In this document: positions 27,450 through 39,899 of the stretch, in pieces | Position numbering within the stretch: position 1 is the first letter of the stretch | Layout: the number at the start of each line of letters is the position of its first letter | Assembly (NCBI RefSeq): GCF_050948215.1 | Contig: NW_027488564.1 | Span: 1 to 64,000 of the forward strand | Reading direction: 5' to 3' | Source of the DNA: Halictus rubicundus | Lineage: Eukaryota; Arthropoda; Insecta; Hymenoptera; Halictidae | Length of the DNA: 64,000 nt | Notes under the pieces: model-generated | Databases searched by the model: none | What the model saw: the letters and a program-made list of their open reading frames with translations, nothing else | What the model was told of the DNA's origin: nothing | Program-made: the position numbers and the translations under genes

Positions 27450-27915
27450 TATCCTATCCTCTATCCTCTATCCTATACTATCCTCTATCCTATCCTATCC
27501 TCTATCCTATCCTATCGTCTATCCTATCCTCTATCCTATCCTATCCTCTATCCTATCCTATCCTCCATCCTATCCTATCCTCAATCCTATCCTTTCCTGT
27601 ATCCTATCCAATCCTGTATCCTATCGTGTCCTCTATACTATCCTATCCTCTATCCTATCCTATCCTCTATTCTATCTTATCCTCTAACCTATCCTATGAT
27701 CTATCCTATCCTATCGTCTATGCTATCCTCTATCCTATCCTATTCCTCTATCCTATCCTATCCTCTATCCTATCCTTTCCTCTATCCTATCCTATCCTCT
27801 ATCCTATCAAATCCCCTATCCTATCCTCTATCCTATCCTATCATCTATCCTCAATCCTATCCAATCCTCTATCCTATCCTATCCTCTATCCTATCAAATC
27901 CCCTATCCTATCCTC
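27450..27915 (+). repeat. Three-member ~0.47-kb repeat, member 3
   Basis: This copy carries the same GTGTCC (27,626), CTAACC (27,686) and ATGATC (27,696) markers as members 1 and 2. Downstream it continues like the 20.8-21.5 kb segment, with one 17-mer fewer before TATCGTATCC, so the 20.6-21.5 kb and 27.7-28.4 kb regions are related over more than the 0.47 kb core. Confidence 0.75.
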
Positions 27916-30695
27916 TGTCCTATCCTATCCTCTATCCTATCCTATCCTCTATCCTATCGTATCCTCTATCCTATCCTATCGTCTATCCTATCCTCTATCC
28001 TATCCTATCCTCTATCCTATCCTATCCTCTATCCTATCCTATCTTCTATCCTATCCTATCCTCTATCCTATCAAATCCCCTACCCTATCCTCTGTCCTAT
28101 CCTATCCTCTATCCTATCCTCTATCCTCTATCCTATCCTATCCTCTATACTATCCTATCGTCTATCCTATCCTCTATCCTATCCTATACTCTATCCTATC
28201 CTATCCTCCATCCTATCCTATCCTCAATCCTATCCTTTCCTGTATCCTATCCAATCCTGTATCCTATCCTGTCCTCTATTCTATCCTACGTTCTATCCTA
28301 TCCTATCCTCTATCCTATCCTATTCTCTATCCTATCCTATCGTCTATCCTATCTTCTATCCTATCCTATCAAATCCCCTATCCTATCCTCTGTCCTATCC
28401 TATCCTCTATCCTTTCCTATCCTCTATCCTATCCTATCCTGTATCCTATCCTATCCTCTATCCTATCCTATCCTCTATCCTCTATCCTTTACTATCCTCT
28501 ATCCTATCCTATCCTCTATCCTATCCTATCGTCTATCCTATCCTCTATCCTATCCTATCCTCTATCCTATCCTATCCTATCCTCAATCCTATCCTTTCCT
28601 GTATCCTATCCAATCCTGTATCCTATCCTGTCCTCTATACTATCCTATCCTCTATCCTATCCTATCCTCTATTCTATCTTATCCTCTATCCTATCCTATG
28701 ATCTATCCTATCCTATCGTCTATCCTATCCTCTATCCTATCCTATTCCTCTATCCTATCCTATCCTCTATCCTATCCTATCCTCTATCCTATCCTGTCCT
28801 CTATACTATCCTATCCTCTATCCTATCCTATCCTCTATTCTATCTTATCCTCTATCCTATCCTATGATCTATCCTATCCTATCGTCTATGCTATCCTCTA
28901 TCCTATCCTATTCCTCTATCCTATCCTATCCTCTATCCTATCCTTTCCTCTATCCTATCCTATCCTCTATCCTATCAAATCCCCTATCCTATCCTCTATC
29001 CTATCCTATCATCTATCCTCAATCCTATCCAATCCTCTATCCTATCCTATCCTCTATCCTATCAAATCCCCTATCCTATCCTCTGTCCTATCCTATCCTG
29101 TATCCTATCCTATCCTCTATCCTATCGTATCCTCTATCCTATCCTATCGTCTATCCTATCCTCTATCCTATCCTATCCTCTATCCTATCCTATCCTCTAT
29201 CCTATCCTATCTTCTATCCTATCCTATCCTCTATCCTATCAAATCCCCTACCCTATCCTCTGTCCTATCCTATCCTCTATCCTATCCTCTATCCTCTATC
29301 CTATCCTATCCTCTATACTATCCTATCGTCTATCCTATCCTCTATCCTATCCTATCCTCTATCCTATCCTATCCTCTATCCTATCCTATCTTCTATCCTA
29401 TCCTATCCTCTATCCTATCAAATCCCCTACCCTATCCTCTGTCCTATCCTATCCTCTATCCTATCCTCTATCCTCTATCCTATCCTTTCCTCTATCCTAT
29501 CCTATCCTCTATCCTATCAAATCCCCTATCCTATCCTCTATCCTATCCTATCATCTATCCTCAATCCTATCCAATCCTCTATCCTATCCTATCCTCTATC
29601 CTATCAAATCCCCTATCCTATCCTCTGTCCTATCCTATCCTGTATCCTATCCTATCCTCTATCCTATCGTATCCTCTATCCTATCCTATCGTCTATCCTA
29701 TCCTCTATCCTATCCTATCCTCTATCCTATCCTATCCTCTATCCTATCCTATCTTCTATCCTATCCTATCCTCTATCCTATCAAATCCCCTACCCTATCC
29801 TCTGTCCTATCCTATCCTCTATCCTATCCTCTATCCTCTATCCTATCCTATCCTCTATACTATCCTATCGTCTATCCCATCCTCTATCCTATCCTATCCT
29901 CTATCCTATCCTATCCTCTATCCTATCCTATCTTCTATCCTATCCTATCCTCTATCCTATCAAATCCCCTACCCTATCCTCTGTCTTATCCTATCCTCTA
30001 TCCTATCCTCTATCCTCTATCCTATCCTATCCTCTATACTATCCTATCGTCTATCCTATCCTCTATCCTATCCTATACTCTATCCTATCCTATCCTCCAT
30101 CCTATCCTATCCTCAATCCTATCCTTTCCTGTATCCTATCCAATCCTGTATCCTATCCTGTCCTCTATTCTATCCTACGTTCTATCCTATCCTATCCTCT
30201 ATCCTATCCTATTCTCTATCCTATCCTATCGTCTATCCTATCTTCTATCCTATCCTATCAAATCCCCTATCCTATCCTCTGTCCTATCCTATCCTCTATC
30301 CTTTCCTATCCTCTATCCTATCCTATCCTCTATCCTATCCTATCCTCTATCCTATCCTATCCTCTATCCTCTATCCTTTACTATCCTCTATCCTATCCTA
30401 TCCTCTATCCTATCCTATCGTGTATCCTATCCTCTATCCTATCCTATCCTCTATCCTATCCTATCCTATCCTCAATCCTATCCTTTCCTGTATCCTATCC
30501 AATCCTGTATCCTATCCTGTCCTCTATACTATCCTATCCTCTATCCTATCCTATCCTCTATTCTATCTTATCCTCTATCCTATCCTATGATCTATCCTAT
30601 CCTATCGTCTATCCTATCCTCTATCCTATCCTATTCCTCTATCCTATCCTATCCTCTATCCTATCCTATCCTCTATCCTATCCTATCCTATCCTC

Positions 30696-30735
30696 TATCC
30701 TATCCTATCCTATCCTATCCTATCCTATCCTATCC
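30696..30735 (+). repeat. Pure TATCC run, 8 units
   Basis: Eight consecutive TATCC pentamers. The homologous run at 31,968-32,002 has seven. The surrounding 1.3 kb is enriched for such runs, unlike the rest of the window. Confidence 0.9.
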
Positions 30736-30827
30736 TCTATCCTATCCTATCCTCTATTCTATCCTATCCTCTATCCTATCCTATCCTCTATCCTATCCTA
30801 TCCTCTATCCTATCCTATCCTATCCTC

Positions 30828-30867
30828 TATCCTATCCTATCCTATCCTATCCTATCCTATCCTATCC
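30828..30867 (+). repeat. Pure TATCC run, 8 units
   Basis: Eight consecutive TATCC pentamers. The homologous run at 32,095-32,129 has seven, an independent loss or gain of one pentamer. Confidence 0.9.
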
Positions 30868-31801
30868 TCTATCCTATCCTATCCTCTATCCTATCCTATC
30901 CTCTATCGTATCCTATCCTCTATCCTATCCTATCCTCTATCCTATACTATCATCTATCCTATCCTATCCTCTATCCTATCCTATCCTCTATCCTATCCTA
31001 TCCTCTATCCTATCCTATCCTCTATCCTATCAAATCCCCTATCCTATCCTATCCTGTATCCTATCCTATCCTCTATCCTCTATCCTATCCTATCCTCTAT
31101 CCTATCCTATCCTCTATCCTATCCTGTCGTCTATCCTATCCTCTATCCTATCCTATCCTCCATACTATCCTATCCTCATTCCTATCCTTTCCTGTATCCT
31201 ATCCAATCCTGTATCCTATCCTGTCCTCTATACTATCCTATCCTCTATCCTAACCTATCCTCTATCTTATCCTATCCTCTATCCTATCCTATCTTCTATC
31301 CTATCCTATCCTCTATCCTATCCTATCCCCTATCCTATCCTCTATCCTATCTTCTATCCTATCCTATCCTCTATCCTATCAAATCCCCAATCCTATCCTC
31401 TATCGTATCCTATCATCTATCCTCTATCCTATCCAATCCTCTATCCTATCCTATCCTCTATCCTATCAAATCCCCTATCCTATCCTCTGTCCTATAATAT
31501 CCTCTATCCTATCCTATCATCTATCCTATCCTATCCTCTATCCTATCCTATCGTCTATCCTATCCTCTATCCTATCCTATCCTCTATCCTATCCTATCCT
31601 CTATCCTATCCTATCTTCTATCCTATCCTACCCTCTATCCTATCAAATCCCCTACCCTATCCTCTATCCTATCCTATTCCTCTATCCTATCCTATCCTCT
31701 ATCCTATCCTATCCTCTATTGTATCCTATCCTCTATCCTATCCTATCCTCTATTCTATCCTATCCTCTATCCTATCCTATCCTCTATCCTATCCTATCCT
31801 C

Positions 31802-31836
31802 TATCCTATCCTATCCTATCCTATCCTATCCTATCC
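31802..31836 (+). repeat. Pure TATCC run, 7 units
   Basis: Seven consecutive TATCC pentamers inside the pentamer-rich 30.7-32.2 kb segment. Confidence 0.9.
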
Positions 31837-31967
31837 TCTATCCTATCCTATCCTCTATCCTATCCTATCCTCTATCGTATCCTATCCTCTATCCTATCCT
31901 ATCCTCTATCCTATACTATCCTCTATCCTATCCTATCCTCTATCCTATCCTATCCTATCCTATCCTC

Positions 31968-32002
31968 TATCCTATCCTATCCTATCCTATCCTATCCTAT
32001 CC
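31968..32002 (+). repeat. Pure TATCC run, 7 units
   Basis: Seven consecutive TATCC pentamers, preceded by a five-pentamer run at 31,941-31,965. Homologous to the eight-unit run at 30,696. Confidence 0.9.
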
Positions 32003-32094
32003 TCTATCCTATCCTATCCTCTATTCTATCCTATCCTCTATCCTATCCTATCCTCTATCCTATCCTATCCTCTATCCTATCCTATCCTATCCTC

Positions 32095-32129
32095 TATCCT
32101 ATCCTATCCTATCCTATCCTATCCTATCC
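32095..32129 (+). repeat. Pure TATCC run, 7 units
   Basis: Seven consecutive TATCC pentamers, homologous to the eight-unit run at 30,828. Confidence 0.9.
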
Positions 32130-33880
32130 TCTATCCTATCCTATCCTCTATCCTATCCTATCCTCTATCGTATCCTATCCTCTATCCTATCCTATCCTCT
32201 ATCCTATACTATCCTCTATCCTATCCTATCCTCTATCCTATCCTATCCTCTATCCTATCCTATCCTCTATCCTATCCTATCCTCTATCCTATCCTATCCT
32301 CTATCCTATCAAATCCCCTATCCTATCCTCTATCCTATCCTATCCTGTATCCTATCCTATCCTCTATCCTCTATCCTATCCTATCCTCTATCCTATCCTA
32401 TCCTCTATCCTATCCTGTCGTCTATCCTATCCTCTATCCTATCCTATCCTCCATACTATCCTATCCTCATTCCTATCCTTTCCTGTATCCTATCCAATCC
32501 TGTATCCTATGCTGTCCTCTATACTATCCTATCCTCTATCCTAACCTATCCTCTATCTTATCCTATCCTCTATCCTATCCTATCTTCTATCCTATCCTAT
32601 CCTCTATCCTATCCTATCCCCTATCCTATCCTCTATCCTATCTTCTATCCTATCCTATCCTCTATCCTATCAAATCCCCAATCCTATCCTCTATCGTATC
32701 CTATCATCTATCCTCTATCGTATCCAATCCTCTATCCTATCCTATCCTCTATCCTATCCTATCCTCTATCCTATCAAATCCCCTATCCTATCCTCTATCC
32801 TATCCTATCCTGTATCCTATCCTATCCTCTATCCTCTATCCTAACCTATCCTCTATCTTATCCTATCCTCTATCCTATCCTATCTTCTATCCTATCCTAT
32901 CCTCTATCCTATCCTGTCCCCTATCCTATCCTCTATCCTATCCTCTATCCTATCCTATGATCTATCCTATCCTATCGTCTATCCTATCCTCTATCCTATC
33001 CTATTCCTCTATCCTATCCTATCCTCTATCCTATCCTATCCTCTATCCTATCCTATCCTCTATCCTATCCTATCCTCTATCCTATCCTATCCTCTATCCT
33101 ATCCTATCCTCTATCCTATCCTATCCTCTATCCTATCCTATCCTGTATCCTATCCTATCCTCTATCCTCTATCCTAACCTCTATCCTATCCTGTCGTCTA
33201 TCCTATCCTCTATCCTATCCTATCCTCCATCCTATCCTATCCTCAATCCTATCCTTTCCTGTATCCTATCCAATCCTATCCCCTATCCTATCCTCTATCC
33301 TATCCTATCATCTATCCTCTATCCTATCCTATCATCTATCCTCTATCCTATCCTACCCTCTATCCTATCCTATCCTCTATCCTATCCTATCGTCTATCCT
33401 ATCCTCTATCCTATCCTATCCTCTATCCTATCCTATCCTCTATCCTATCCTATCTTCTATCCTATCCTATCCTCTATCCTATCAAATCCCCTACCCTATC
33501 CTCTGTCCTATCCTATCCTCTATCCTATCCTATCCTCTATCCTATCCTATCCTCTATCCTATCCTATCCTCTATCCTCTATCCTATCCTATCCTCTATCC
33601 TATCCTATAGTCTATCCTATCCTATCCTCTATCCTATCCTATCCTCTATCCTATCCTATCCTGTATCCTATCCAATCCTGTATCCTATCCTGTCCTCTAT
33701 CCTATCCTATCCTCTATCCTATCCTATGCTCTATCCTATCTTATCGTCTATCCTATCCTCTATCCTATCCTATTCCTCTATCCTATCCTATCCTCTATCC
33801 TATCCTATCCTATATCCTATCCTATCCTCTATCCTATCCTATCCTCCATCCTATCCTATCCTCTATCCTCTATCCTATCC

Positions 33881-33922
33881 TATCCTCTATCCTCTATCCT
33901 CTATCCTCTATCCTCTATCCTC
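33881..33922 (+). repeat. Pure TATCCTC run, 6 units
   Basis: Six consecutive TATCCTC heptamers without intervening pentamers, the opposite departure from the pentamer runs at 30.7-32.1 kb. Related runs lie at 34,300-34,341 and 38,071-38,105. Confidence 0.9.
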
Positions 33923-34123
33923 TATCCTATCCTATCCTCTATCCTTTCCTTTCCTCTATCCTATCCTATCCTCTATCCTATCCTCTATCCTATCCTCTAT
34001 CCTATCCTATCCTCTATCCTATCCTATCCTCTATCCTATCCTATCCTCTATCCTATCCTATCCTCTATCCTATCCTATCCTCTATCCTATCCTATCCTCT
34101 ATCCTATCCTATCCTCTATCCTA

Positions 34124-34832
34124 ACCTATCCTCTATCCTATCCTATCCTATCCTCTATCCTATCCTATCCTCTATCCTATCCTATTCCTCTATCCTATCC
34201 TATCCTCTATCCTATCCTATCCTATATCCTATCCTATCCTCTATCCTATCCTATCCTCCATCCTATCCTATCCTCTATCCTCTATCCTCTATCCTATCCT
34301 ATCCTCTATCCTCTATCCTCTATCCTCTATCCTCTATCCTCTATCCTATCCTATCCTCTATCCTATCCTGTATCCTATCCTATTCCTCTATCCTATCCTA
34401 TCCTCTATCCTATCCTATCCTATTCCTCTATCCTATCCTATCCTCTATCCTATCCTATCCTATATCCTATCCTATCCTCTATCCTATCCTATCCTCCATC
34501 CTATCCTATCCTCTATCCTCTATCCTATCCTATCCTCTATCCTCTATCCTCTATCCTATCCTATCCTCTATCCTATCCTATCCTCTATCCTATCCTATCC
34601 TCTATCCTATGCTATCCTCTAGCCTATCCTATCTTCTATCCTATCCTATCCTCTATCCTATCCTATCCTATCCTATCCTCTATCCTATCCTATCCCCTAT
34701 CCTATCCTCTATCCTATCCCCTATCCTATCCTCTATCCTATCCTATCATCTATCCTCTATCCTATAATATCTTCTATCCTATCCTATCCTCTATCCTATC
34801 AAATCCCCTATCCTATCCTCTATCCTATCCTA
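34124..34832 (+). repeat. Block duplicated at 37,895-38,596
   Basis: Anchors: CTAACC at 34,123 and 37,894 (offset 3,771), CCTGTATCC at 34,370 and 38,134 (offset 3,764), and CTATGCTATCC at 34,611 and 38,375 (offset 3,764). The 7-bp step is one heptamer: the run at 34,300 has six units and its partner at 38,071 has five. The copies part at 34,832/38,596 (ATCATC against CTCAATCC). Between the later anchors I saw only single-base differences (CTAGCC against CTATCC, CCTATCC against CCGATCC). Confidence 0.82.
34300..34341 (+). repeat. Pure TATCCTC run, 6 units
   Basis: Six consecutive heptamers; a three-heptamer run precedes it at 34,269-34,289. Its homologue at 38,071 has five units. Confidence 0.9.
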
Positions 34833-35734
34833 TCATCTATCCTCTATCCTATCCAATCCTCTATCCTATCCTATCCTCTATCCTATCCTATCTTCTATCC
34901 TATCCTATCCTCTATCCTATCAAATCCCCTAGTCTATCCTCTGTCCTATCCTATCCTCTATCCTATCCTATCCTCTATCCTATCCTATTCCTCTATCCTA
35001 TCCTATCTTCTATCCTATCCTATCCTATATCCTATCATATCCTCTATCCTACCCTATCCTCCATCCTATCCTATCGTCTATCCTCTATCCTATCCTATCC
35101 TCTATCCTCTATCCTCTATCCTCTATCCTATCCTATCCTCTATCCTATGCTATCCTCTATCCTATCCTATCTTCTATCCTATCCTATCCTCTATCCTATC
35201 CTATCCTATCCTCTATCCTATCCTATCCCCTATCCTATCCTCTATCCTATCCCCTATCCTATCCTCTATCCTATCCTATCATCTATCCTCTATCCTATAA
35301 TATCTTCTATCCTATCCTATCCTCTATCCTATCCTATCCTCTATCCTATGCTATCCTCTATCCTATCCTATCCTGTATCCTCTATCCTCTGTCCTATCCT
35401 ATCCTCTATCCTATCCTATCCTCTATCCTATGCTATCCTCTATCCTATCCTATCCTGTATCCTCTATCCTCTATCCTATCCTATCCTCTATCCTCTATCC
35501 TCTATCCTATCCTATCCTCTATCCTATCCTATCGTCTATCCTAACCTATCCTCTATCCTATCCTATCCTCTATCCTATCCTATCCTCTATCCTATCCTAT
35601 CCTCAATCCTATCCTTTCCTGTATCCTATCCAATCCTGTATCCTATCCTGTCCTCTATCCTATCCTATCCTCTATCCTATCCTATGCTCTATCCTATCTT
35701 ATCGTCTATCCTATCCTCTATCCTATCCTCTATC

Positions 35735-36010
35735 CTCTATCCTATCCTATCCTCTATCCTCTATCCTATCCTATCCTATCATCTATCCTCTATACCTATC
35801 CTATCCTCTATCCTATCCTATCCTCTATCCTATCCTATCATCTATCCTCTATCCTATCCTATCAAATCCCCTATCCTATAGTCTATCCTACCCTATCCTC
35901 TGTCCTATCCTATCCTCTATCCTATCCTATCCTCTATCCTATCCTATCCTCTATCCTATCCTATCCTCTATCCTCTATCCTATCCTATCCTCTATCCTCT
36001 ATCCTCTATC
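35735..36010 (+). repeat. Block duplicated at 37,018-37,295 (offset 1,283)
   Basis: The rare TATACCTATCC variant lies at 35,791 and 37,074, and CTATAGTCTATCC follows in both. The match includes TATCATC, TATCAAATCCCC and CTACCC monomers. Just after it the second copy has one extra TATCCTC heptamer. A third TATACC at 38,969 shows another relative with offset 1,895. Confidence 0.78.
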
Positions 36011-38070
36011 CTATCCTATCCTCTATCCTATCCTTTCCTCTATCCTATCCTATCCTCTATCCTATCCTCTATCCTATCCTATCCTCTATCCTATCCTATC
36101 CTCTATCCTATCCTATCCTCTATCCTATCCTATCCTCTATCCTATCCTATCCTCTATCCTATCCTATCCTCTATCCTATCCTATCCTCTATCCTATCCTA
36201 TCCTCTATCCTATCCTATCCTCTATCCTATCCTATCCTATCCTCTATCCTATCCTATCCTCTATCCTATCCTATCCTCTATCCTATCCTATCCTGTATCC
36301 TATCCAATCCTGTATCCTATCCTGTCCTCTATCCTATCCTATCCTCTATCCTATCCTATGCTCTATCCTATCTTATCGTCTGTCCTATCCTCTATCCTAT
36401 CCTATTCCTCTATCCTATCCTATCCTCTATCCTATCCTATCCTCTATCCTATCCTATCCTCTATCCTATCCTATCCTCTATCCTATCCTATCCTCTATCC
36501 TATCCTATCCTCTATCCTATCCTATCCTCTATCCTATCCTATCCTCTCTCCTATCAAATCCCCTATCCTATCCTCTATCCTATCCTATCCTGTATCCTAT
36601 CCAATCCTCTATCCTATCCTCTATCCTATCCTATCCTCTATCCTATCCTATCCTCCATTCTATCCTATCCTGTATCCTATCCTATCCTCCATCCTATCCT
36701 ATCCTCAATCCTATCCTTTCCTGTATCCTATCCAATCCTGTATCCTATCCTGTCCTCTATCCTATCCTATCCTCTATCCTATCCTATCCTCTATCCTATC
36801 CTATCTTCTATCCTATCCTATCCTCTATCCTATCCTATCCTCTATCCTATCCTATCATCTATCCTCTATCCTATCCTATCAAATCCCCTATCCTATCCTC
36901 TATCCTACCCTATCCTCTATCCTATCCTATTCCTCTATCCTATCCTATCCTCTATCCTATCCTATCCTATATCCTATCCTATCCTCTATCCTATCCTATC
37001 CTCTATCATATACTATCCTCTATCCTATCCTATCCTCTATCCTCTATCCTATCCTATCCTATCATCTATCCTCTATACCTATCCTATCCTCTATCCTATC
37101 CTATCCTCTATCCTATCCTATCATCTATCCTCTATCCTATCCTATCAAATCCCCTATCCTATAGTCTATCCTACCCTATCCTCTGTCCTATCCTATCCTC
37201 TATCCTATCCTATCCTCTATCCTATCCTATCCTCTATCCTATCCTATCCTCTATCCTATCCTATCCTCTATCCTCTATCCTATCCTATCCTCTATCCTCT
37301 ATCCTCTATCCTCTATCCTATCCTATCCTCTATCCTATCCTTTCCTCTATCCTATCCTATCCTCTATCCTATCCTATCCTCTATCCTATCCTATCCTCTA
37401 TCCTATCCTATCCTCTATCCTATCCTATCCTCTATCCTATCCTATCCTCTATCCTATCCTATCCTCTATCCTATCCTATCCTCTATCCTATCCTATCCTA
37501 TCCTCTATCCTATCCTATCCTCTATCCTATCCTATCCTGTATCCTATCCAATCCTGTATCCTATCCTGTCCTCTATCCTATCCTATCCTCTATCCTATCC
37601 TATGCTCTATCCTATCTTATCGTCTATCCTATCCTCTATCCTATCCTATTCCTCTATCCTATCCTATCCTCTATCCTATCCTATCCTATATCCTATCCTA
37701 TCCTCTATCCTATCCTATCCTCCATCCTATCCTATCCTCTATCCTATCCTCTATCCTATCCTATCCTCTATCCTATCCTATCGTCTATCCTATCCTATCC
37801 TCTGTCCTATCCTATCCTCTATCCTATCCTATCCTCTATCCTATCCTATCCTCTATCCTATCCTATCCTCTATCCTATCCTATCCTCTATCCTAACCTAT
37901 CCTCTATCCTATCCTATCCTATCCTCTATCCTATCCTATCCTCTATCCTATCCTATTCCTCTATCCTATCCTATCCTCTATCCTATCCTATCCTATATCC
38001 TATCCTATCCTCTATCCTATCCTATCCTCCATCCTATCCTATCCTCTATCCTCTATCCTCTATCCTATCC

Positions 38071-38105
38071 TATCCTCTATCCTCTATCCTCTATCCTCTA
38101 TCCTC
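38071..38105 (+). repeat. Pure TATCCTC run, 5 units
   Basis: Five consecutive heptamers, the homologue of the six-unit run at 34,300-34,341; the single heptamer difference fully explains the change of offset between the flanking anchors. Confidence 0.9.
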
Positions 38106-39899
38106 TATCCTATCCTATCCTCTATCCTATCCTGTATCCTATCCTATTCCTCTATCCTATCCTATCCTCTATCCTATCCTATCCTATTCCTCTATCCTAT
38201 CCTATCCTCTATCCTATCCTATCCTATATCCTATCCTATCCTCTATCCTATCCTATCCTCCATCCTATCCTATCCTCTATCCTCTATCCTATCCTATCCT
38301 CTATCCTCTATCCTCTATCCTATCCTATCCTCTATCCTATCCTATCCTCTATCCTATCCTATCCTCTATCCTATGCTATCCTCTATCCTATCCTATCTTC
38401 TATCCTATCCTATCCTCTATCCTATCCTATCCTATCCTATCCTCTATCCTATCCTATCCCCTATCCTATCCTCTATCCTATCCCCTATCCTATCCTCTAT
38501 CCGATCCTATCATCTATCCTCTATCCTATAATATCTTCTATCCTATCCTATCCTCTATCCTATCAAATCCCCTATCCTATCCTCTATCCTATCCTATCCT
38601 CAATCCTATCCTTTCCTGTATCCTATCCAATCCTGTATCCTATCCTGTCCTCTATCCTATCCTATCCTCTATCCTATCCTATCCTCTATCCTATCCTATC
38701 TTCTATCCTATCCTATCCTCTATCCTATCCTATCCTCTATCCTATCCTATCATCTATCCTCTATCCTATCCTATCAAATCCCCTATCCTATCCTCTATCC
38801 TACCCTATCCTCTATCCTATCCTATTCCTCTATCCTATCCTATCCTCTATCCTATCCTATCCTATATCCTATCCTATCCTCTATCCTATCCTATCCTCTA
38901 TCATATACTATCCTCTATCCTATCCTATCCTCTATCCTCTATCCTATCCTATCCTATCATCTATCCTCTATACCTATCCTATCCTCTATCCTATCCTATC
39001 ATCTATCCTCTATCCTATAATATCTTCTATCCTATCCTATCCTCTATCCTATCAAATCCCCTATCCTATCCTCTATCCTATCCTATCCTCAATCCTATCC
39101 TTTCCTGTATCCTATCCAATCCTGTATCCTATCCTGTCCTCTATCCTATCCTATCCTCTATCCTATCCTATCGTCTATCCTATCCTCTATCCTATCCTAT
39201 TCCTCTATCCTATCCTATCCTCTATCCTATCCTATCCTATATCCTATCCTATCCTCTATCCTATCCTATCCTCTATCCTATCCTCTATCCTATCCTATCC
39301 TGTATCCTATCCAATCCTCTATCCTATCCTATCATCTATCCTCTATCCTATCAAATCCCCTATCCTATCCTCTATCCTATCCTTTCATCTATCCTCTATC
39401 CTATCAAATCCCCTATCCTATCCTCTATCCTACCCTATCCTCTATCCTATCCTATTCCTCTATCCTATCCTATCCTCTATCCTATCCTATCCTCCATCCT
39501 ATCCTATCCTCAATCCTATCCTTTCCTGTATCCTATCCAATCCTGTATCCTATCCTGGCCTCTATCCTATCCTATCCTCTATCCTATCCTATCCTCTATC
39601 CTATCCTATCCTGTATCCTATCCTATCCTCTATCCTATCTTATCCTCTATCCTATCAAATCCCCTATCCTATCCTCTATCCTATCTTATCCTCTATCCTA
39701 TCAAATCCCCTATCCTATCCTCTATCCTATCCTATCATCTATCCTCTATCCTATCAAATCCCCTATCCTATCCTCTATCCTACCCTATCCTCTATCCTAT
39801 CCTATCCTCTATCCTATCCTATCCTCTATCCTATCCTATCCTGTATCCTATCCTATCCTCTATCCTATCTTATCCTCTATCCTATCAAATCCCCTATCC

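Larger units (their letters stand above)
30696..31450 (+). repeat. Block duplicated ~1.27-1.29 kb downstream
   Basis: This segment recurs at about 31,968-32,720. Anchors: pentamer run 30,696 and 31,968 (offset 1,272), ATTCTATCC at 30,756 and 32,023 (1,267), pentamer run start 30,828 and 32,095 (1,267), and CATACTATCC with TCATTCC at 31,161 and 32,452 (1,291). The stepwise change in offset is explained by single pentamer differences in the runs plus a later insertion of about 29 bp. The CTCATTCC variant is found only in these two copies. Confidence 0.75.
8110..33300 (+). repeat. Satellite domain B
   Basis: This is the largest domain, made of the same 17-bp monomer. It is defined by a cassette beginning CTATGATC and followed by TATCGTC and TATTCCTC. 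The ATG of this cassette lies at 8,223, 9,637, 11,073, 12,403, 13,918, 14,683, 19,176, 20,238, 20,610, 21,825, 23,053, 23,862, 25,655, 26,411, 26,785, 27,290, 27,696, 28,698, 28,864, 30,587 and 32,957. The spacing is irregular (166 bp to 4.5 kb). Upstream of most copies stands ATTCTATCTTATCC. CCCCTACCCTATCCTCTGTCC monomers are frequent here, whereas domains D and E have the CTATTCTCTGTCC form. Nested duplications within it are listed separately; the rest holds only variant monomers. Confidence 0.65.
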
